64,000 nucleotides of DNA from a virus. The notes beneath the pieces are model-generated. The model did not search any database, had not been told where the DNA came from, and was given only the letters and a program-made list of their open reading frames with translations. Shown here piece after piece: positions 38,993-47,683 of this stretch. The first letter of the stretch is position 1; the number at the start of each line of letters is the position of its first letter. The translations under genes and the position numbers were made by a program. Location of the stretch: IMG/VR virus record IMGVR_UViG_3300030616_000017, positions 62,001 through 126,000 of that record; one strand, 5' to 3'.

Positions 38993-41026
38993 ATGCAATT
39001 CAAATCTTTATATCTTAAAAATTATGGTATTTTTAAAGAAACCACGTTTAATTTCAAAGAGGGCTTCAATGTGCTGTCCGGGGAAAATGGACAAGGAAAG
39101 TCGCACGTGCTGAGAGCCATCAACTATTTACTTCTTAATAAAACTTTTGGAAAAATAGAGGAAGACTGCAACTGGGGAGCAGACTCTTTTGATATTAAGT
39201 TAGAGTTTGAACACAATGGTCAGACATTTATCGCTCACAATACTTTTGATAGAAAAAAAGGTGTTTCAAAAGAACTTTGGATTGATAAAGAATATTACTC
39301 AGGCAATAAAGATGTTACAGAAGTCCTTTCTCTTTATTTCGAGCCCTCTCTTACTTCAGCCGCTATGATAGCGCTGCAAGGAGATATGGATGTAGTAACA
39401 TCGGGTTCAGCTAAAAGACGAGACAACTTGAAAAAAATCTATGATTTAGATTTTACCAAACAAATTAATTATGTTAAAGAAGAGAAAGAGGTGAAGGACA
39501 AAGAGATCCAAGAAATTGATAAAAAGATTTATCACTTGGAGCAAAAAGAGTACAAAAAAGAGAGGCCTCAAAAGCTTCCTTTTTCCGAAGATGATAAGAG
39601 AGGCAAGAAAGAAGAAATAGAGAGAATTCAACAAACCGTTCGTCAACAAGAAACCATCCTAAATGCTAAACAAGAAAAAGAAAACTTAATTGATACTCTA
39701 GGCGAAAAAATTACAAACAAGCAAGCTAAGCTTTCTCAAATGGAAAGGGAAAGAGGGGAGCTGCAGAGTAAAGCCTCAGAGGATTCAGAGACTCTTATAA
39801 ATCTTCGCGAAGCTCGAGAAGGAGAACTGCAAAGTACTAAAGAAGATCTTGATAAAATTGTTATAGAGCGTGTTAAAGCCTTTGACGACCAGATTTTGGA
39901 AAAAGCTTATAAAGAGTATTTAGATACACAAAACGAACTCAAACAAGCAAGAGAGCACCTCAGCTTAGTGAAGCAAGGCCAATGCCCCGTTTGTAAGAGA
40001 GCTTTCGATAGCGGAGAAGAGAGTACATATACTCAGAAAATAGAAGAGTTGGAGAAGGAAGAGCAAAAGCGTTTCAAGCATTACACAGAACTTAGCGAGG
40101 AAAAGAAAAAGCTAGATAAGCTGAGGGAAGAACAAAAACAAAAACTAAACGAAAAAACAAGATTAGAGACCCAACTTTCTCATTTAGGAGAAGTATACCA
40201 AAGCAAAATAGAGAATGCTCTCAATGTACAGAAACAACATATTGAACAAAAAGTTTCTTTACACAAGGCTATAAAAGAGTCTCTTAAAGAATTGGTGGAT
40301 TTAGAAAAACAGAAAAAAGAAGCGAAAGATTCTCTTGAGGCGCTAGAAAAAGAAATAAAAGATTTCGATATTGATTTTCTCACTTCTATGAAGAAAGAGC
40401 TTGAAGAAGAAATAGCAGAATACGATAGAGTGGTCTCCACCAACGAAATAATTGTAAAGAATAACCAAAAGGTAGAGGAAGAAAAACAAGAAGATGCGAA
40501 AGAGATGGGGCAACTAAAGAAACAAAGGGAAAGTGCTGTAAGGCAAAGTTCTATTTGTACAACAGAAATAGACATTCTTAAAAAGACCTTTCCTAATTTT
40601 GTCATCTCCACTCTTGTACATTCGATTGAAAGTGGAATGAATGAGTTGTTAGATAAGGCGTATGCAGGAAGATACCACTGCAGTATTAAAGAATCGAGAA
40701 GTGGCCTAGACGTTGTGTATGCTGACAAAGAGGTAGATATTAAGCTCTCCTCTGGCGCTGAGCAGAATCTTTTTAATCTTGGATTTAAAAACGCTTTTAC
40801 TAAAATAGCAGGGTTAAAACTTCTTGTGCTGGATGAAGCTCTTAACTTTGCTAATGACACTATTGCTAAAAACGTATTTCATGCTATCAAAGATATGATA
40901 GATGAAGGAACAATCGAGCAAGTGCTTCTTATTACTCATAAAGATGAGGTTAAAGATATGCTTGCAAGTGATTATAGTTCTCGTACCTTTACAATCAAGG
41001 AGGGCGAAATTGAACGAACAGAATAA
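38993..41026 (+). CDS. Rad50/SbcC-like SMC-family ATPase (T4 gp46 type)
   Basis: 677 aa. Walker A GENGQGKS at residues 30-37. Long coiled coils (about 165-560) surround the zinc hook CPVC near residue 330. The ABC signature LSSGAEQNLFNL lies near 585, with Walker B LLVLDEALNF near 608 and a distal ITHKDEV His. Likely the ATPase half of a phage Mre11-Rad50 nuclease for recombination and end processing. The nuclease partner is not adjacent; candidates are the phosphoesterases at 14575-16032, 36082-36795 or 58289-58891. Confidence 0.9.
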   Translation: MQFKSLYLKNYGIFKETTFNFKEGFNVLSGENGQGKSHVLRAINYLLLNKTFGKIEEDCNWGADSFDIKLEFEHNGQTFIAHNTFDRKKGVSKELWIDKEYYSGNKDVTEVLSLYFEPSLTSAAMIALQGDMDVVTSGSAKRRDNLKKIYDLDFTKQINYVKEEKEVKDKEIQEIDKKIYHLEQKEYKKERPQKLPFSEDDKRGKKEEIERIQQTVRQQETILNAKQEKENLIDTLGEKITNKQAKLSQMERERGELQSKASEDSETLINLREAREGELQSTKEDLDKIVIERVKAFDDQILEKAYKEYLDTQNELKQAREHLSLVKQGQCPVCKRAFDSGEESTYTQKIEELEKEEQKRFKHYTELSEEKKKLDKLREEQKQKLNEKTRLETQLSHLGEVYQSKIENALNVQKQHIEQKVSLHKAIKESLKELVDLEKQKKEAKDSLEALEKEIKDFDIDFLTSMKKELEEEIAEYDRVVSTNEIIVKNNQKVEEEKQEDAKEMGQLKKQRESAVRQSSICTTEIDILKKTFPNFVISTLVHSIESGMNELLDKAYAGRYHCSIKESRSGLDVVYADKEVDIKLSSGAEQNLFNLGFKNAFTKIAGLKLLVLDEALNFANDTIAKNVFHAIKDMIDEGTIEQVLLITHKDEVKDMLASDYSSRTFTIKEGEIERTE

Positions 41027-41192
41027 TCCTTTTGTAGAAGAAAATAATATCATTCCTATGCCTTATGTATATAAGGATAAAGTAGCTATGCTAGCTGCTA
41101 CTATAAATCATAATCTAACTGTGCCTGAAATTCATAGGCTATACAAAATGTTAGAGAAAACTTTAGTGGAGGAGTATGGACAAATACCATGA
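41010..41192 (+). CDS. Small hypothetical protein, 60 aa
   Basis: Starts at TTG (41010) behind a strong AAGGAGG box, overlapping the end of the Rad50-like gene. Sequence begins LNEQNNPFVEENNIIPMPYVYKD (first residue Met in the cell). No family recognised. Confidence 0.55.
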   Translation: MNEQNNPFVEENNIIPMPYVYKDKVAMLAATINHNLTVPEIHRLYKMLEKTLVEEYGQIP

Positions 41193-41449
41193 GTGAAAAG
41201 AAGCCCGAACTAGTTCCTGTCAATACACGCTATCTATGCGACATTATCGAAGATCTAAGAAAGACGTATGAAACACGCAATTTCTCCTATCTTCCTGGTA
41301 TTATTGAAGAGCTTCAATACCGAGCAAATAGAATGGAAAATTATATTGAAATAGGACGAGAATTGACGCGTATGGAAGATAGAAGAAGAACACTAAAAGA
41401 AGAAGTAAAAAAGTTGGAAAAAGAATTGGGAAAGAAAAATAGGTGGTAG
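41189..41449 (+). CDS. Hypothetical coiled-coil protein, 86 aa
   Basis: C-terminal half is a strong coiled coil (LTRMEDRRRTLKEEVKKLEKELGKK). Overlaps the previous gene by ATGA. Not recognised. Confidence 0.6.
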   Translation: MSEKKPELVPVNTRYLCDIIEDLRKTYETRNFSYLPGIIEELQYRANRMENYIEIGRELTRMEDRRRTLKEEVKKLEKELGKKNRW

Positions 41450-41453
41450 AAGA

Positions 41454-41972
41454 ATGAAAAGATTCTGGAGTTATTTCAAGTATGTAGCAAGACACAAATG
41501 GTTTGTAATGCAGGAGTGTTTTAAGCAGGGTCTTTTTTGGAGGGGGCTTGTTCATGATATGAGTAAGTTTCTTCCTTCTGAGTGGAAGCCTTACTCACAT
41601 TTTTTCTATAATCGAGACGGCAGTAAGAGGCAAGTTAGAGGTACAACAGGTTATTATAAGCCCACTGATACAGGAGATGAAGCTTTTGATTTTGCATGGC
41701 TATTACATCAGAAAAGAAATAAGCATCATTGGCAATGGTGGATTCTTCCTGAAGATGAAGGTAAGGTAAAAATACTTCCTATGCCTGTACAGTATTGGTT
41801 GGAAATGATTTGTGATTGGGTAGGAGCGGGAAAAGCTCAAGGGTTTGTATCTCCGAAGGATGACCCCTATTTAGAGACTAGAAAATGGTATGGGGTAAAT
41901 AAAAACAAAATGCAACTACACCCTAGTACTCGCACCGCTGTGGAGAAGTATATAAGGTATACAGGAGATTAA
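41454..41972 (+). CDS. DUF5662-like protein
   Basis: 172 aa. The segments VHDMSKFLPSEWKPYSHFF (residues 34-52) and LLHQKRNKHHWQWW (near 84) match the DUF5662 pattern, a phage and bacterial family with HD-like His/Asp residues and unknown function. AGAAG box upstream. Confidence 0.7.
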   Translation: MKRFWSYFKYVARHKWFVMQECFKQGLFWRGLVHDMSKFLPSEWKPYSHFFYNRDGSKRQVRGTTGYYKPTDTGDEAFDFAWLLHQKRNKHHWQWWILPEDEGKVKILPMPVQYWLEMICDWVGAGKAQGFVSPKDDPYLETRKWYGVNKNKMQLHPSTRTAVEKYIRYTGD

Positions 41973-41974
41973 AA

Positions 41975-42562
41975 ATGATTATTGCAATTACTGGTTATAA
42001 ACAAAGCGGAAAAGATACAATAGCTTCTCACATTGTTAAGAAGTATGGCTACACTCGTTCTGCTTTTGCAGACCCTATCCGAGAAGCTTGCAAGATATTT
42101 TTTGGATGGGACGACTCTCACTTTTTTGGTGAGTTAAAAGAGGTGGTCGATGTAAGATGGGGGTTTAGCCCCAGACAGTTCATGCAATGGCTCGGCACGG
42201 AAGCTGTACAATTTCATCTTGGTGATGCTTTCCCTTCTTTTAAAGATCTTGTGGGAAGGAAGTTTTGGGTAAACCGCCTTATTCAACATTGCAAGCAAAA
42301 TCAGTTAGAAAACGTAGTAGTGCCTGACTGGAGATTCTATCACGAACAAACAGCTCTTATTGAAGCTTTTTCCTTTAACCAGCTTATCTTTCTCAGGGTT
42401 GAACGCCCTTCTGTTACTCCTAATGATCCCCACCCTTCTGAACAGGATATTCCTTATATGCTTGTTCACTCTACCATTGTAAACGCTGGATCTATAAAGG
42501 AGTTGTATGAAAAAGTAGATATGGTTTTAGATGCTGGGTGGAAGTTTCTAAAAGATTATTAA
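41975..42562 (+). CDS. Deoxynucleoside monophosphate kinase (T4 gp1-like)
   Basis: 195 aa. Walker A ITGYKQSGKDT at residues 5-15, FADPIREACKIFFGW, PRQFMQWLGTEAVQ, and VVVPDWRFYHEQ near 109 (the DxR segment). It converts dNMPs to dNDPs, supporting DNA synthesis with RNR and MazG. AGGAG box upstream. Confidence 0.88.
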   Translation: MIIAITGYKQSGKDTIASHIVKKYGYTRSAFADPIREACKIFFGWDDSHFFGELKEVVDVRWGFSPRQFMQWLGTEAVQFHLGDAFPSFKDLVGRKFWVNRLIQHCKQNQLENVVVPDWRFYHEQTALIEAFSFNQLIFLRVERPSVTPNDPHPSEQDIPYMLVHSTIVNAGSIKELYEKVDMVLDAGWKFLKDY

Positions 42563-42585
42563 TTTGAAACTTTTTCAAAAAAACA

Positions 42586-42614
42586 TTGAAATTCTCTGGT
42601 TTTTATGTTATATT
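42586..42614 (+). promoter_or_regulatory. Promoter of the STAS-protein gene
   Basis: TTGAAA (42586-42591), 17 bases, TATATT (42609-42614), with TG one base upstream as an extended -10. A strong AGGAGG box follows at 42635. Confidence 0.7.
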
Positions 42615-42646
42615 ATAAGTGTAACTAAAACAGAAGGAGGCCTAAA

Positions 42647-43165
42647 ATGACAGATGATAAGATGAAAATGGAAGGAGATGGCTTAACAGGCTTTGTCGGT
42701 AAGAATAAGAATATCGTACAGGTGAATCTGTACGGCGGGGTAGATACTTATAACTGCGGTCGAATGAGAGATCTTGTCGCGGACGTTATGGTGAAGTTTG
42801 AAGACGACGAATATGAACATCTAGTTTTAAATCTGGAGGGTGTTCACTACATATCTTCTATGGGCTTCGGAGTTCTGACTGAGATTTGGAAGATGGCCAG
42901 CAACCAAGGAAAGAAACTTTCAATCTATCGGGTACAGCCAAAAGTAGCAGAAGTTGTATCTCTGCTTGGCTTGACCCGATACTTTAACTTCATTGAAAGC
43001 TTTAGAGAGTTGGAAGAACCCAAACCTCATGTTTTCCCTAAAGTAGTGAGTTGCCCAAAGTGCGGCAAAAAGTATCGTGTCAAAAAGGATGGGAAATATC
43101 GTTGCAGCAACTGTAAGTGTCTTTTTCAGGTATTCCCGCAGGGTAATGCTCAATTAGCCCGATAA
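42647..43165 (+). CDS. STAS-domain (anti-anti-sigma-like) protein with zinc ribbon
   Basis: 172 aa. Residues 20-115 form a STAS domain: VQVNLYGGVDTYNCGRM, then HLVLNLEGVHYISSMGFGVL, where Ser70/Ser71 occupies the phosphorylated serine site of SpoIIAA/RsbV, then VAEVVSLLGLTRYF. Residues 130-160 form a zinc ribbon with CPKCGKKY and CSNCKC. Anti-anti-sigma proteins free host sigma factors from anti-sigma kinases, so this protein may alter host transcription. It has its own promoter and a strong RBS. Confidence 0.8.
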   Translation: MTDDKMKMEGDGLTGFVGKNKNIVQVNLYGGVDTYNCGRMRDLVADVMVKFEDDEYEHLVLNLEGVHYISSMGFGVLTEIWKMASNQGKKLSIYRVQPKVAEVVSLLGLTRYFNFIESFRELEEPKPHVFPKVVSCPKCGKKYRVKKDGKYRCSNCKCLFQVFPQGNAQLAR

Positions 43166-43170
43166 AAAGT

Positions 43171-43184
43171 ACTAATATTTATAT
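43171..43184 (+). promoter_or_regulatory. ACTAATATTTATA motif
   Basis: ACTAATATTTATATG precedes the hairpin and the M23 gene, suggesting late transcription of this lysis or virion gene. Confidence 0.35.
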
Positions 43185-43204
43185 GGGGAGCTTTATTGCT
43201 CCCC
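43185..43204 (+). other. Leader hairpin of the M23 peptidase gene
   Basis: GGGGAGC-TTTATT-GCTCCCC is a perfect 7-bp hairpin without a T-run, so it is not a terminator. It would form the 5' end of a transcript starting at the ACTAATA motif and may stabilise that mRNA. Confidence 0.45.
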
Positions 43205-43226
43205 CACATTATATGGAGGTCTATAA

Positions 43227-43922
43227 ATGGCTACGATTATTAAGAAACAAAAGACAAGAAAAAGGGTTAAGAAAAACCCTGCTCCTGTACTTGGGATTGC
43301 TTTTCTTATATCTCTTCTCCTCCTTAGTGCTACTATTTTTATGCTCGCGGTAAGTACTGTAGAACTGATTCAGGTACAAAGGCAGAATCAAACATTTATT
43401 GTAGAGCGAGGGGCAACAACTCAAGCTCTTAATCAGATGGGAGTACGGGTACAGGAACTTGAAAGCGATCTGTATCTTTTTCCTATTCATCCTGAAGATG
43501 TAACCGGAAAGTTTACTTCTGCTTTTGGTGTACGGAATAACCCTCTGATTGAAGGTATCGGTGGTGAAGATTTTAATGAACACAATGGAATTGATGTTGT
43601 GGGAAGACCGAAAGCCCGAATAATTGCAATAGCTGATGGTGTTGTTGAAGATCATTGGTATCCTGCTGGATATCATTATGGCCGTTGGTTTAGGGGGCAT
43701 CCTGTATTTGATGGTTATATAGTAATTAGGCATGACGATGGCCGAAAAAGCGAATATGGGCACCTTTCGGAAACTATGGTTCACATGGGTCAGCGAGTAG
43801 AGGCTGGAGATATTATCGGTAGACAAGGTAATGGGGGAATTTCTACTGGTGAACATTTACATTTTGGTTTGCAGAATATGATAGGAGAATATGTACAGCC
43901 GTTGAACTATATTAAGTATTAA
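43227..43922 (+). CDS. Membrane-anchored M23-family peptidoglycan endopeptidase
   Basis: 231 aa. Basic N-terminus, one membrane segment at about residues 23-45 (VLGIAFLISLLLLSATIFMLAVS), then an M23 LytM domain: FTSAFGVRNNP, EHNGIDVVG (first His and Asp ligands), HLSETMVHMGQRVEAGDIIG and GEHLHFGL (HxH). A GGAGG box precedes the ATG. It may be a virion-associated or lysis enzyme cutting the peptide cross-links. Confidence 0.88.
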   Translation: MATIIKKQKTRKRVKKNPAPVLGIAFLISLLLLSATIFMLAVSTVELIQVQRQNQTFIVERGATTQALNQMGVRVQELESDLYLFPIHPEDVTGKFTSAFGVRNNPLIEGIGGEDFNEHNGIDVVGRPKARIIAIADGVVEDHWYPAGYHYGRWFRGHPVFDGYIVIRHDDGRKSEYGHLSETMVHMGQRVEAGDIIGRQGNGGISTGEHLHFGLQNMIGEYVQPLNYIKY

Positions 43923-43938
43923 ATGAAGGAGTAATAAA

Positions 43939-44568
43939 GTGAAGGTAAAGGAATTTCTCCGCAAATACGAACTCACTGAAAAACGCCGTTTTAATCGAGA
44001 TGAGTTTTGCGAAGACATGCTTGAAGAGCTTTGGTATATGTTTAAGAATACCAGTAAAGCTATGCACCCAGTTCCTCGCTGGGAAAAAATCATATCTGAT
44101 CTTAAAATGAAATGGGACTCAGTCTTCAACAAATCAATTCTTTCTTACGAAGCAGGTGAGAATCTCTGGAAATATTTCTTTGCTACTAAAATTATTCCTA
44201 CTCGTGAGGCTGTATTTGGGGATTGGAAACAAGCAAAACATGAATTTCGTTATCAGTATGATGCTGATTTTAGACGCCGTTATGATAATTGGAAGTTTCA
44301 TCAAGAGTTTGAAGAAAAGGAAAGAACTTGGTATCAAAACATTTTCAATGATCATATCAATTTCCTAAAGAAACTTTTATTTGGAGTTGATAAGTATGTT
44401 GAAGTACTTGAGATTCCTTCAGGGGTTGAGCTAACTCCAGACGTGGTGAACATGCAGTACCGCAAATTATCTAAATCTTGTCATCCAGATGTAGGAGGTA
44501 GCCAAGAAGCTTTTATTAAAATAAATCGAGCTAAAGATAAGTTGATGGCTTATCTAAAGGAGAATTAA
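43939..44568 (+). CDS. J-domain (DnaJ-like) protein
   Basis: 209 aa from a GTG start (AAGGAG box). Residues about 150-205 form a C-terminal J-domain: VEVLEIPSGVELTPDVVNMQYRKLSKSCHPDVGG with the essential HPD, then AFIKINRAKDKLM. The N-terminal 145 residues are basic and unassigned. It may recruit host DnaK for replication or assembly. Confidence 0.8.
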   Translation: MKVKEFLRKYELTEKRRFNRDEFCEDMLEELWYMFKNTSKAMHPVPRWEKIISDLKMKWDSVFNKSILSYEAGENLWKYFFATKIIPTREAVFGDWKQAKHEFRYQYDADFRRRYDNWKFHQEFEEKERTWYQNIFNDHINFLKKLLFGVDKYVEVLEIPSGVELTPDVVNMQYRKLSKSCHPDVGGSQEAFIKINRAKDKLMAYLKEN

Positions 44569-44569
44569 A

Positions 44570-44893
44570 ATGAAAAAGAGAGAAATGATGAAGAAAATGA
44601 ATACAGTCTTGAGGGAGAAAAGCCGAGAAACAATCCATGTTGCTGTTTCCCTTGCCTCACCCACTCATTGTGATGTCAACCTTTCCCTAGATATCGAAAA
44701 AATTATCAGCATTAAAGCAGAGGTGGAGATGGTTCTGATCGAAAGCAGAAGAATTGCAGAGTACAACAAATTCTTTTCTATTTATAATGAACTTGAACTG
44801 CTCCACCATAATCTCCAGAATCTTTTGACTTCTGCAAGAAAACGATACAAGGAGTATATCGTTAATCAGGTTTATCTTGGAGAAGAGGAATAA
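44570..44893 (+). CDS. Hypothetical helical protein, 107 aa
   Basis: No family recognised. Long helices with coiled-coil character (IKAEVEMVLIESRRIAEYNKFFSIYNELELLHHNLQNLLTSARKRYKEY). AAGGAG box upstream. Confidence 0.6.
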   Translation: MKKREMMKKMNTVLREKSRETIHVAVSLASPTHCDVNLSLDIEKIISIKAEVEMVLIESRRIAEYNKFFSIYNELELLHHNLQNLLTSARKRYKEYIVNQVYLGEEE

Positions 44894-44897
44894 CACA

Positions 44898-46037
44898 ATG
44901 AAAGAGTTGTCATTACAAAGATTTTTAAAATCCTATAATACTGTTTTTCATAATGAGAAGTGGATAGATACCCTCACTAAAGATCCTTACAATATTAAAG
45001 TAATGGGTAAAGGTGAACGAGTACTATTTAAGTACAATCAGATAGCCAGCGATTTTAATAAAACCCTTGTGCAGGAGTGTAGAGGGATTATTCTTTGGAA
45101 GGATAATTGGGATAAAATTGTATGCCACCCTCTTCATAAGTTCTTCAACTATGGAGAACAGAATGCAGCAGAGCTGGATTGGGAAAGTACTGTAGTTCTT
45201 GAAAAAATGGATGGCTCCCTAATTAAGGTCTACTGGTGGGATGGAGAATGGAGAGTAGCTACTAATGGGACTATTGAAGCTTGTGACGCGGAGTTGCAGT
45301 TCCCTGCAGAAAGTAAAGGATTATATACATTTGATGACCTCTTTCATTATACATTGAGTGAATACACCGCTGACTCTGAAGGGGATTTCTTCTCTCAGCT
45401 TGATAAAGAATATACATATTTGTTTGAACTTTGCACACCATATAACCGTGTGGTTGTTCCTCATACGGAGTGCAAGCTGTATTATATTACAGCTAAAAAG
45501 AATGATGCGGAAGGAGAGGAAATAAGAGAGAATCATACTATTGTTGATACTATTCGTGAATATAAAATGAATAGTTATGATGATGCGATTAAGATGGCTC
45601 AACTTCTTCCGTATGATAATGAGGGATATGTCTTGGTAGATAAATACAATAATAGAGTGAAAGTGAAAAGCCCAGCATATCTTGCTGTACATCGATTAAA
45701 AGGTGAAGACGTCCCCTCTAAAAGAAAAATATTTGATCTTATTCTTATGGGAGAGGAAGGAGAATTCCTTTCCTACTTTCCTGAATATACCGAAGAATTT
45801 GAAAGAATAAAAAAAGGCTGGGAGATTATTCAAGAAAAGGTGCGTATGGATATTAAGTTTCTTGCTATGGGAACAGAGTTTAATACACGAAAAGAGTTTG
45901 CAATGGTAGCTAAAGAAGCTGTTTTTCCCGGATTAATGTTTCAGCTTTATGATGGTAAAGAAATCACTATCACTGAATATGTTCAGAATATGAGTCAAAA
46001 AAGTAAGGATACTCTTCTTAAAGATATGGAGGATTAA
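44898..46037 (+). CDS. RNA ligase, T4 Rnl1-like
   Basis: 379 aa from the ATG at 44898. Motif I is EKMDGSLIKVYW with the adenylated Lys at about 103. Upstream CRGIILWKD and downstream FELCTPYNRVV (motif IIIa region), DNEGYVLVD (motif IV) and RVKVKSPAYLAVH (motif V) complete the fold. The C-terminal domain is unlike the T4 one. With Pnkp at 48416-49306 it can seal anticodon-nicked tRNAs, the classic reply to PrrC-type nucleases. Confidence 0.88.
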   Translation: MKELSLQRFLKSYNTVFHNEKWIDTLTKDPYNIKVMGKGERVLFKYNQIASDFNKTLVQECRGIILWKDNWDKIVCHPLHKFFNYGEQNAAELDWESTVVLEKMDGSLIKVYWWDGEWRVATNGTIEACDAELQFPAESKGLYTFDDLFHYTLSEYTADSEGDFFSQLDKEYTYLFELCTPYNRVVVPHTECKLYYITAKKNDAEGEEIRENHTIVDTIREYKMNSYDDAIKMAQLLPYDNEGYVLVDKYNNRVKVKSPAYLAVHRLKGEDVPSKRKIFDLILMGEEGEFLSYFPEYTEEFERIKKGWEIIQEKVRMDIKFLAMGTEFNTRKEFAMVAKEAVFPGLMFQLYDGKEITITEYVQNMSQKSKDTLLKDMED

Positions 46038-46039
46038 AA

Positions 46040-46345
46040 ATGAACAGTGATTTTAATAAATCAGCGATGGCGTGGCAGGCAATATTATCTGAACTAGGGG
46101 CATTTCATAGACCTAAACCTAAAACAATAAAACTGGTAGATGAACCTAAATACACTATTAATCTGTTTGATACTTTTGAATCTCTAAAAGATAAGGTACT
46201 TAGTATTCTTGAAGAATCTGTAGATGGAAAAAGTTATCTTTGTGTAGTGAAGAATAGTGTTCAAGATCATCATGGTCTATATCTTATTGATGTTGATAAG
46301 AGAGATATCAAAAGAGAGGAGAGAAATGTTAACGATTCAGATTAG
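46040..46345 (+). CDS. Hypothetical protein, 101 aa
   Basis: No family recognised. Contains PKPKTIKLVDEPKYTINLFDTFESL and ends in a charged stretch. Two bases after the RNA ligase stop. Confidence 0.55.
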   Translation: MNSDFNKSAMAWQAILSELGAFHRPKPKTIKLVDEPKYTINLFDTFESLKDKVLSILEESVDGKSYLCVVKNSVQDHHGLYLIDVDKRDIKREERNVNDSD

Positions 46346-46541
46346 CTTAAAAAATAATAAAGCCCTATCCATAAATATTGGAAATAAGGGACCGCAGTGT
46401 TCTCAGGTATATTGGATTACAGTTGTACGAGAAGAATACAATGAGAACAGAGAAGTGGTTTACGCTACTATGATTTGGAAGTTCTGGGAATTCAAAAAAT
46501 ATAAAATTCAAAGAAAAAAACTTGAAAAGATAAAGAGGTGA
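46326..46541 (+). CDS. Hypothetical protein, 71 aa
   Basis: Start at MLTIQISLKNN (46326) behind GAGGAG, overlapping the previous gene by 20 bases. Predicted mostly beta with a basic tail (KKYKIQRKKLEKIKR). Not recognised. Confidence 0.5.
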   Translation: MLTIQISLKNNKALSINIGNKGPQCSQVYWITVVREEYNENREVVYATMIWKFWEFKKYKIQRKKLEKIKR

Positions 46542-46542
46542 C

Positions 46543-46821
46543 GTGTTGCTAAGATGTCAGCTGTGTGGTCGCGAAGGGGATGGGAAATACTTTGAAAAAC
46601 ATCACCTTGAACTTCAAAATAAGAAATCCGAAACAATAACTGTTTGTCATCAGTGTGGTGATCAGCTGCATCTCATGTTCTCCAACTACGAACTAAAAAC
46701 TAAACTTTTTTCACTTTCCGCTTTACTTAACGAAGAAAAAGTGTTATATTATATACGATGGGTAAGAAACAAACCATTAAACCGCCATTTTTCGGCGGCA
46801 AAAAAGAAACGGAGGACTTAA
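46543..46821 (+). CDS. Small HNH-like zinc protein
   Basis: 92 aa from GTG (AGAGG box). CQLCGREGDGKYFEKHHLELQNKKSETITVCHQCGDQLHLMF has two CxxC pairs and the HH...N...H layout of small phage HNH nucleases. A promoter for the next gene lies inside its 3' end. Confidence 0.65.
   Translation: MLLRCQLCGREGDGKYFEKHHLELQNKKSETITVCHQCGDQLHLMFSNYELKTKLFSLSALLNEEKVLYYIRWVRNKPLNRHFSAAKKKRRT
46722..46750 (+). promoter_or_regulatory. Promoter inside the HNH gene
   Basis: TTTACT (46722-46727), 17 bases, TATATT (46745-46750). It drives the exported beta-barrel-like gene at 46823. A 22-codon frame starts at 46758 but is not convincing. Confidence 0.6.
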
Positions 46822-46822
46822 A

Positions 46823-47671
46823 ATGAAGAAAATGATAATGTTTGTACTTTTAATGCTAATACCTTTGTCCCTCTTTTCTCTATCGATAGATGGGGAAATG
46901 GGGTGGACATCTTCTCCTTTTGGAGACATCTCCACATCTACCGGCAACGAAGACACGCCTTACAATGTTTATACTAGCGTAGATGTTTCTATCCCCTTCT
47001 TTCAAGTGTTTTGGATGCAAGGAAGTATAGCGTGTCAAATGTATCAAGAAGAGAAAGTTGGAACAGGAAGTTGGACTCTTACTCCAACCTTCCTTAATTA
47101 CTCTTTTTCTACAGGTCTACAGCTTGAGGTTTTTAAGATCGGTTGGGAGCATTCATGCACGCATCCTCAATTTGTATATTCTCACGTTATTAACCCAGAA
47201 GAAGTGTACAAGGAAGGGAGTCTCGATAGAGTATTTATTTCTTTCTTTACTGAAGACTACAATCAGCGAGAAAAGCCAAGTATTGATGATGGGTATGAAC
47301 TCGAGTTTTTATTTGAAGCTGGTAAAGTAAGAGGAGGATATGTTGATTATGATCTTGTAGCCTCCACACAAACTGCTCATATCTTGAATAATGCATACGC
47401 GCATCTAGGAATAAAGCTGTGGTTAGTAAATGTGCTGTATTTTGAAGAACTGTTTACTGTACAGTTTGAACAGCCTCTGAGCGCACACTCTTCTATTTAT
47501 TTCAGTGATTTTAGGTGGGAAGGAGGCCTACAGCTTCAAAGCTTTAATATCTTTATAGCAAGAATTTTAACCCTTCCTCGTTCTGAAGAAGACTACTCTT
47601 ACAGAATAAAGAATTTGTGGGGCGGCAGCGCTTCTGGGGTAACACAAATAGGAATTAAGTATACGTACTAA
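46823..47671 (+). CDS. Exported outer-membrane beta-barrel-like protein
   Basis: 282 aa. Signal peptide (MKKMIMFVLLMLIPLSLFSLS) followed by a protein made of alternating aromatic/polar strands (SVDVSIPFFQVFWMQGSIACQM, LEVFKIGWEHSC, WEGGLQLQSFNIFIARILTL) and ending GVTQIGIKYTY with an aromatic last residue, typical of outer-membrane barrels. A phage-coded barrel could block superinfection or change permeability. Own promoter and GGAGG box. Confidence 0.6.
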   Translation: MKKMIMFVLLMLIPLSLFSLSIDGEMGWTSSPFGDISTSTGNEDTPYNVYTSVDVSIPFFQVFWMQGSIACQMYQEEKVGTGSWTLTPTFLNYSFSTGLQLEVFKIGWEHSCTHPQFVYSHVINPEEVYKEGSLDRVFISFFTEDYNQREKPSIDDGYELEFLFEAGKVRGGYVDYDLVASTQTAHILNNAYAHLGIKLWLVNVLYFEELFTVQFEQPLSAHSSIYFSDFRWEGGLQLQSFNIFIARILTLPRSEEDYSYRIKNLWGGSASGVTQIGIKYTY

Positions 47672-47683
47672 GGAGACATGGGA

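Noticed and set aside
40180-40860. 226-codon minus-strand frame opposite the Rad50-like coiled coil
   Set aside because: Ser/Phe-rich antisense of a Glu/Lys-rich coiled coil, a common artefact; the plus-strand protein is clear.
46758-46826. 22-codon frame MGKKQTIKPPFFGG right after the promoter at 46722
   Set aside because: Overlaps the HNH gene and ends at the next start; no RBS. A leader peptide is possible but unsupported.
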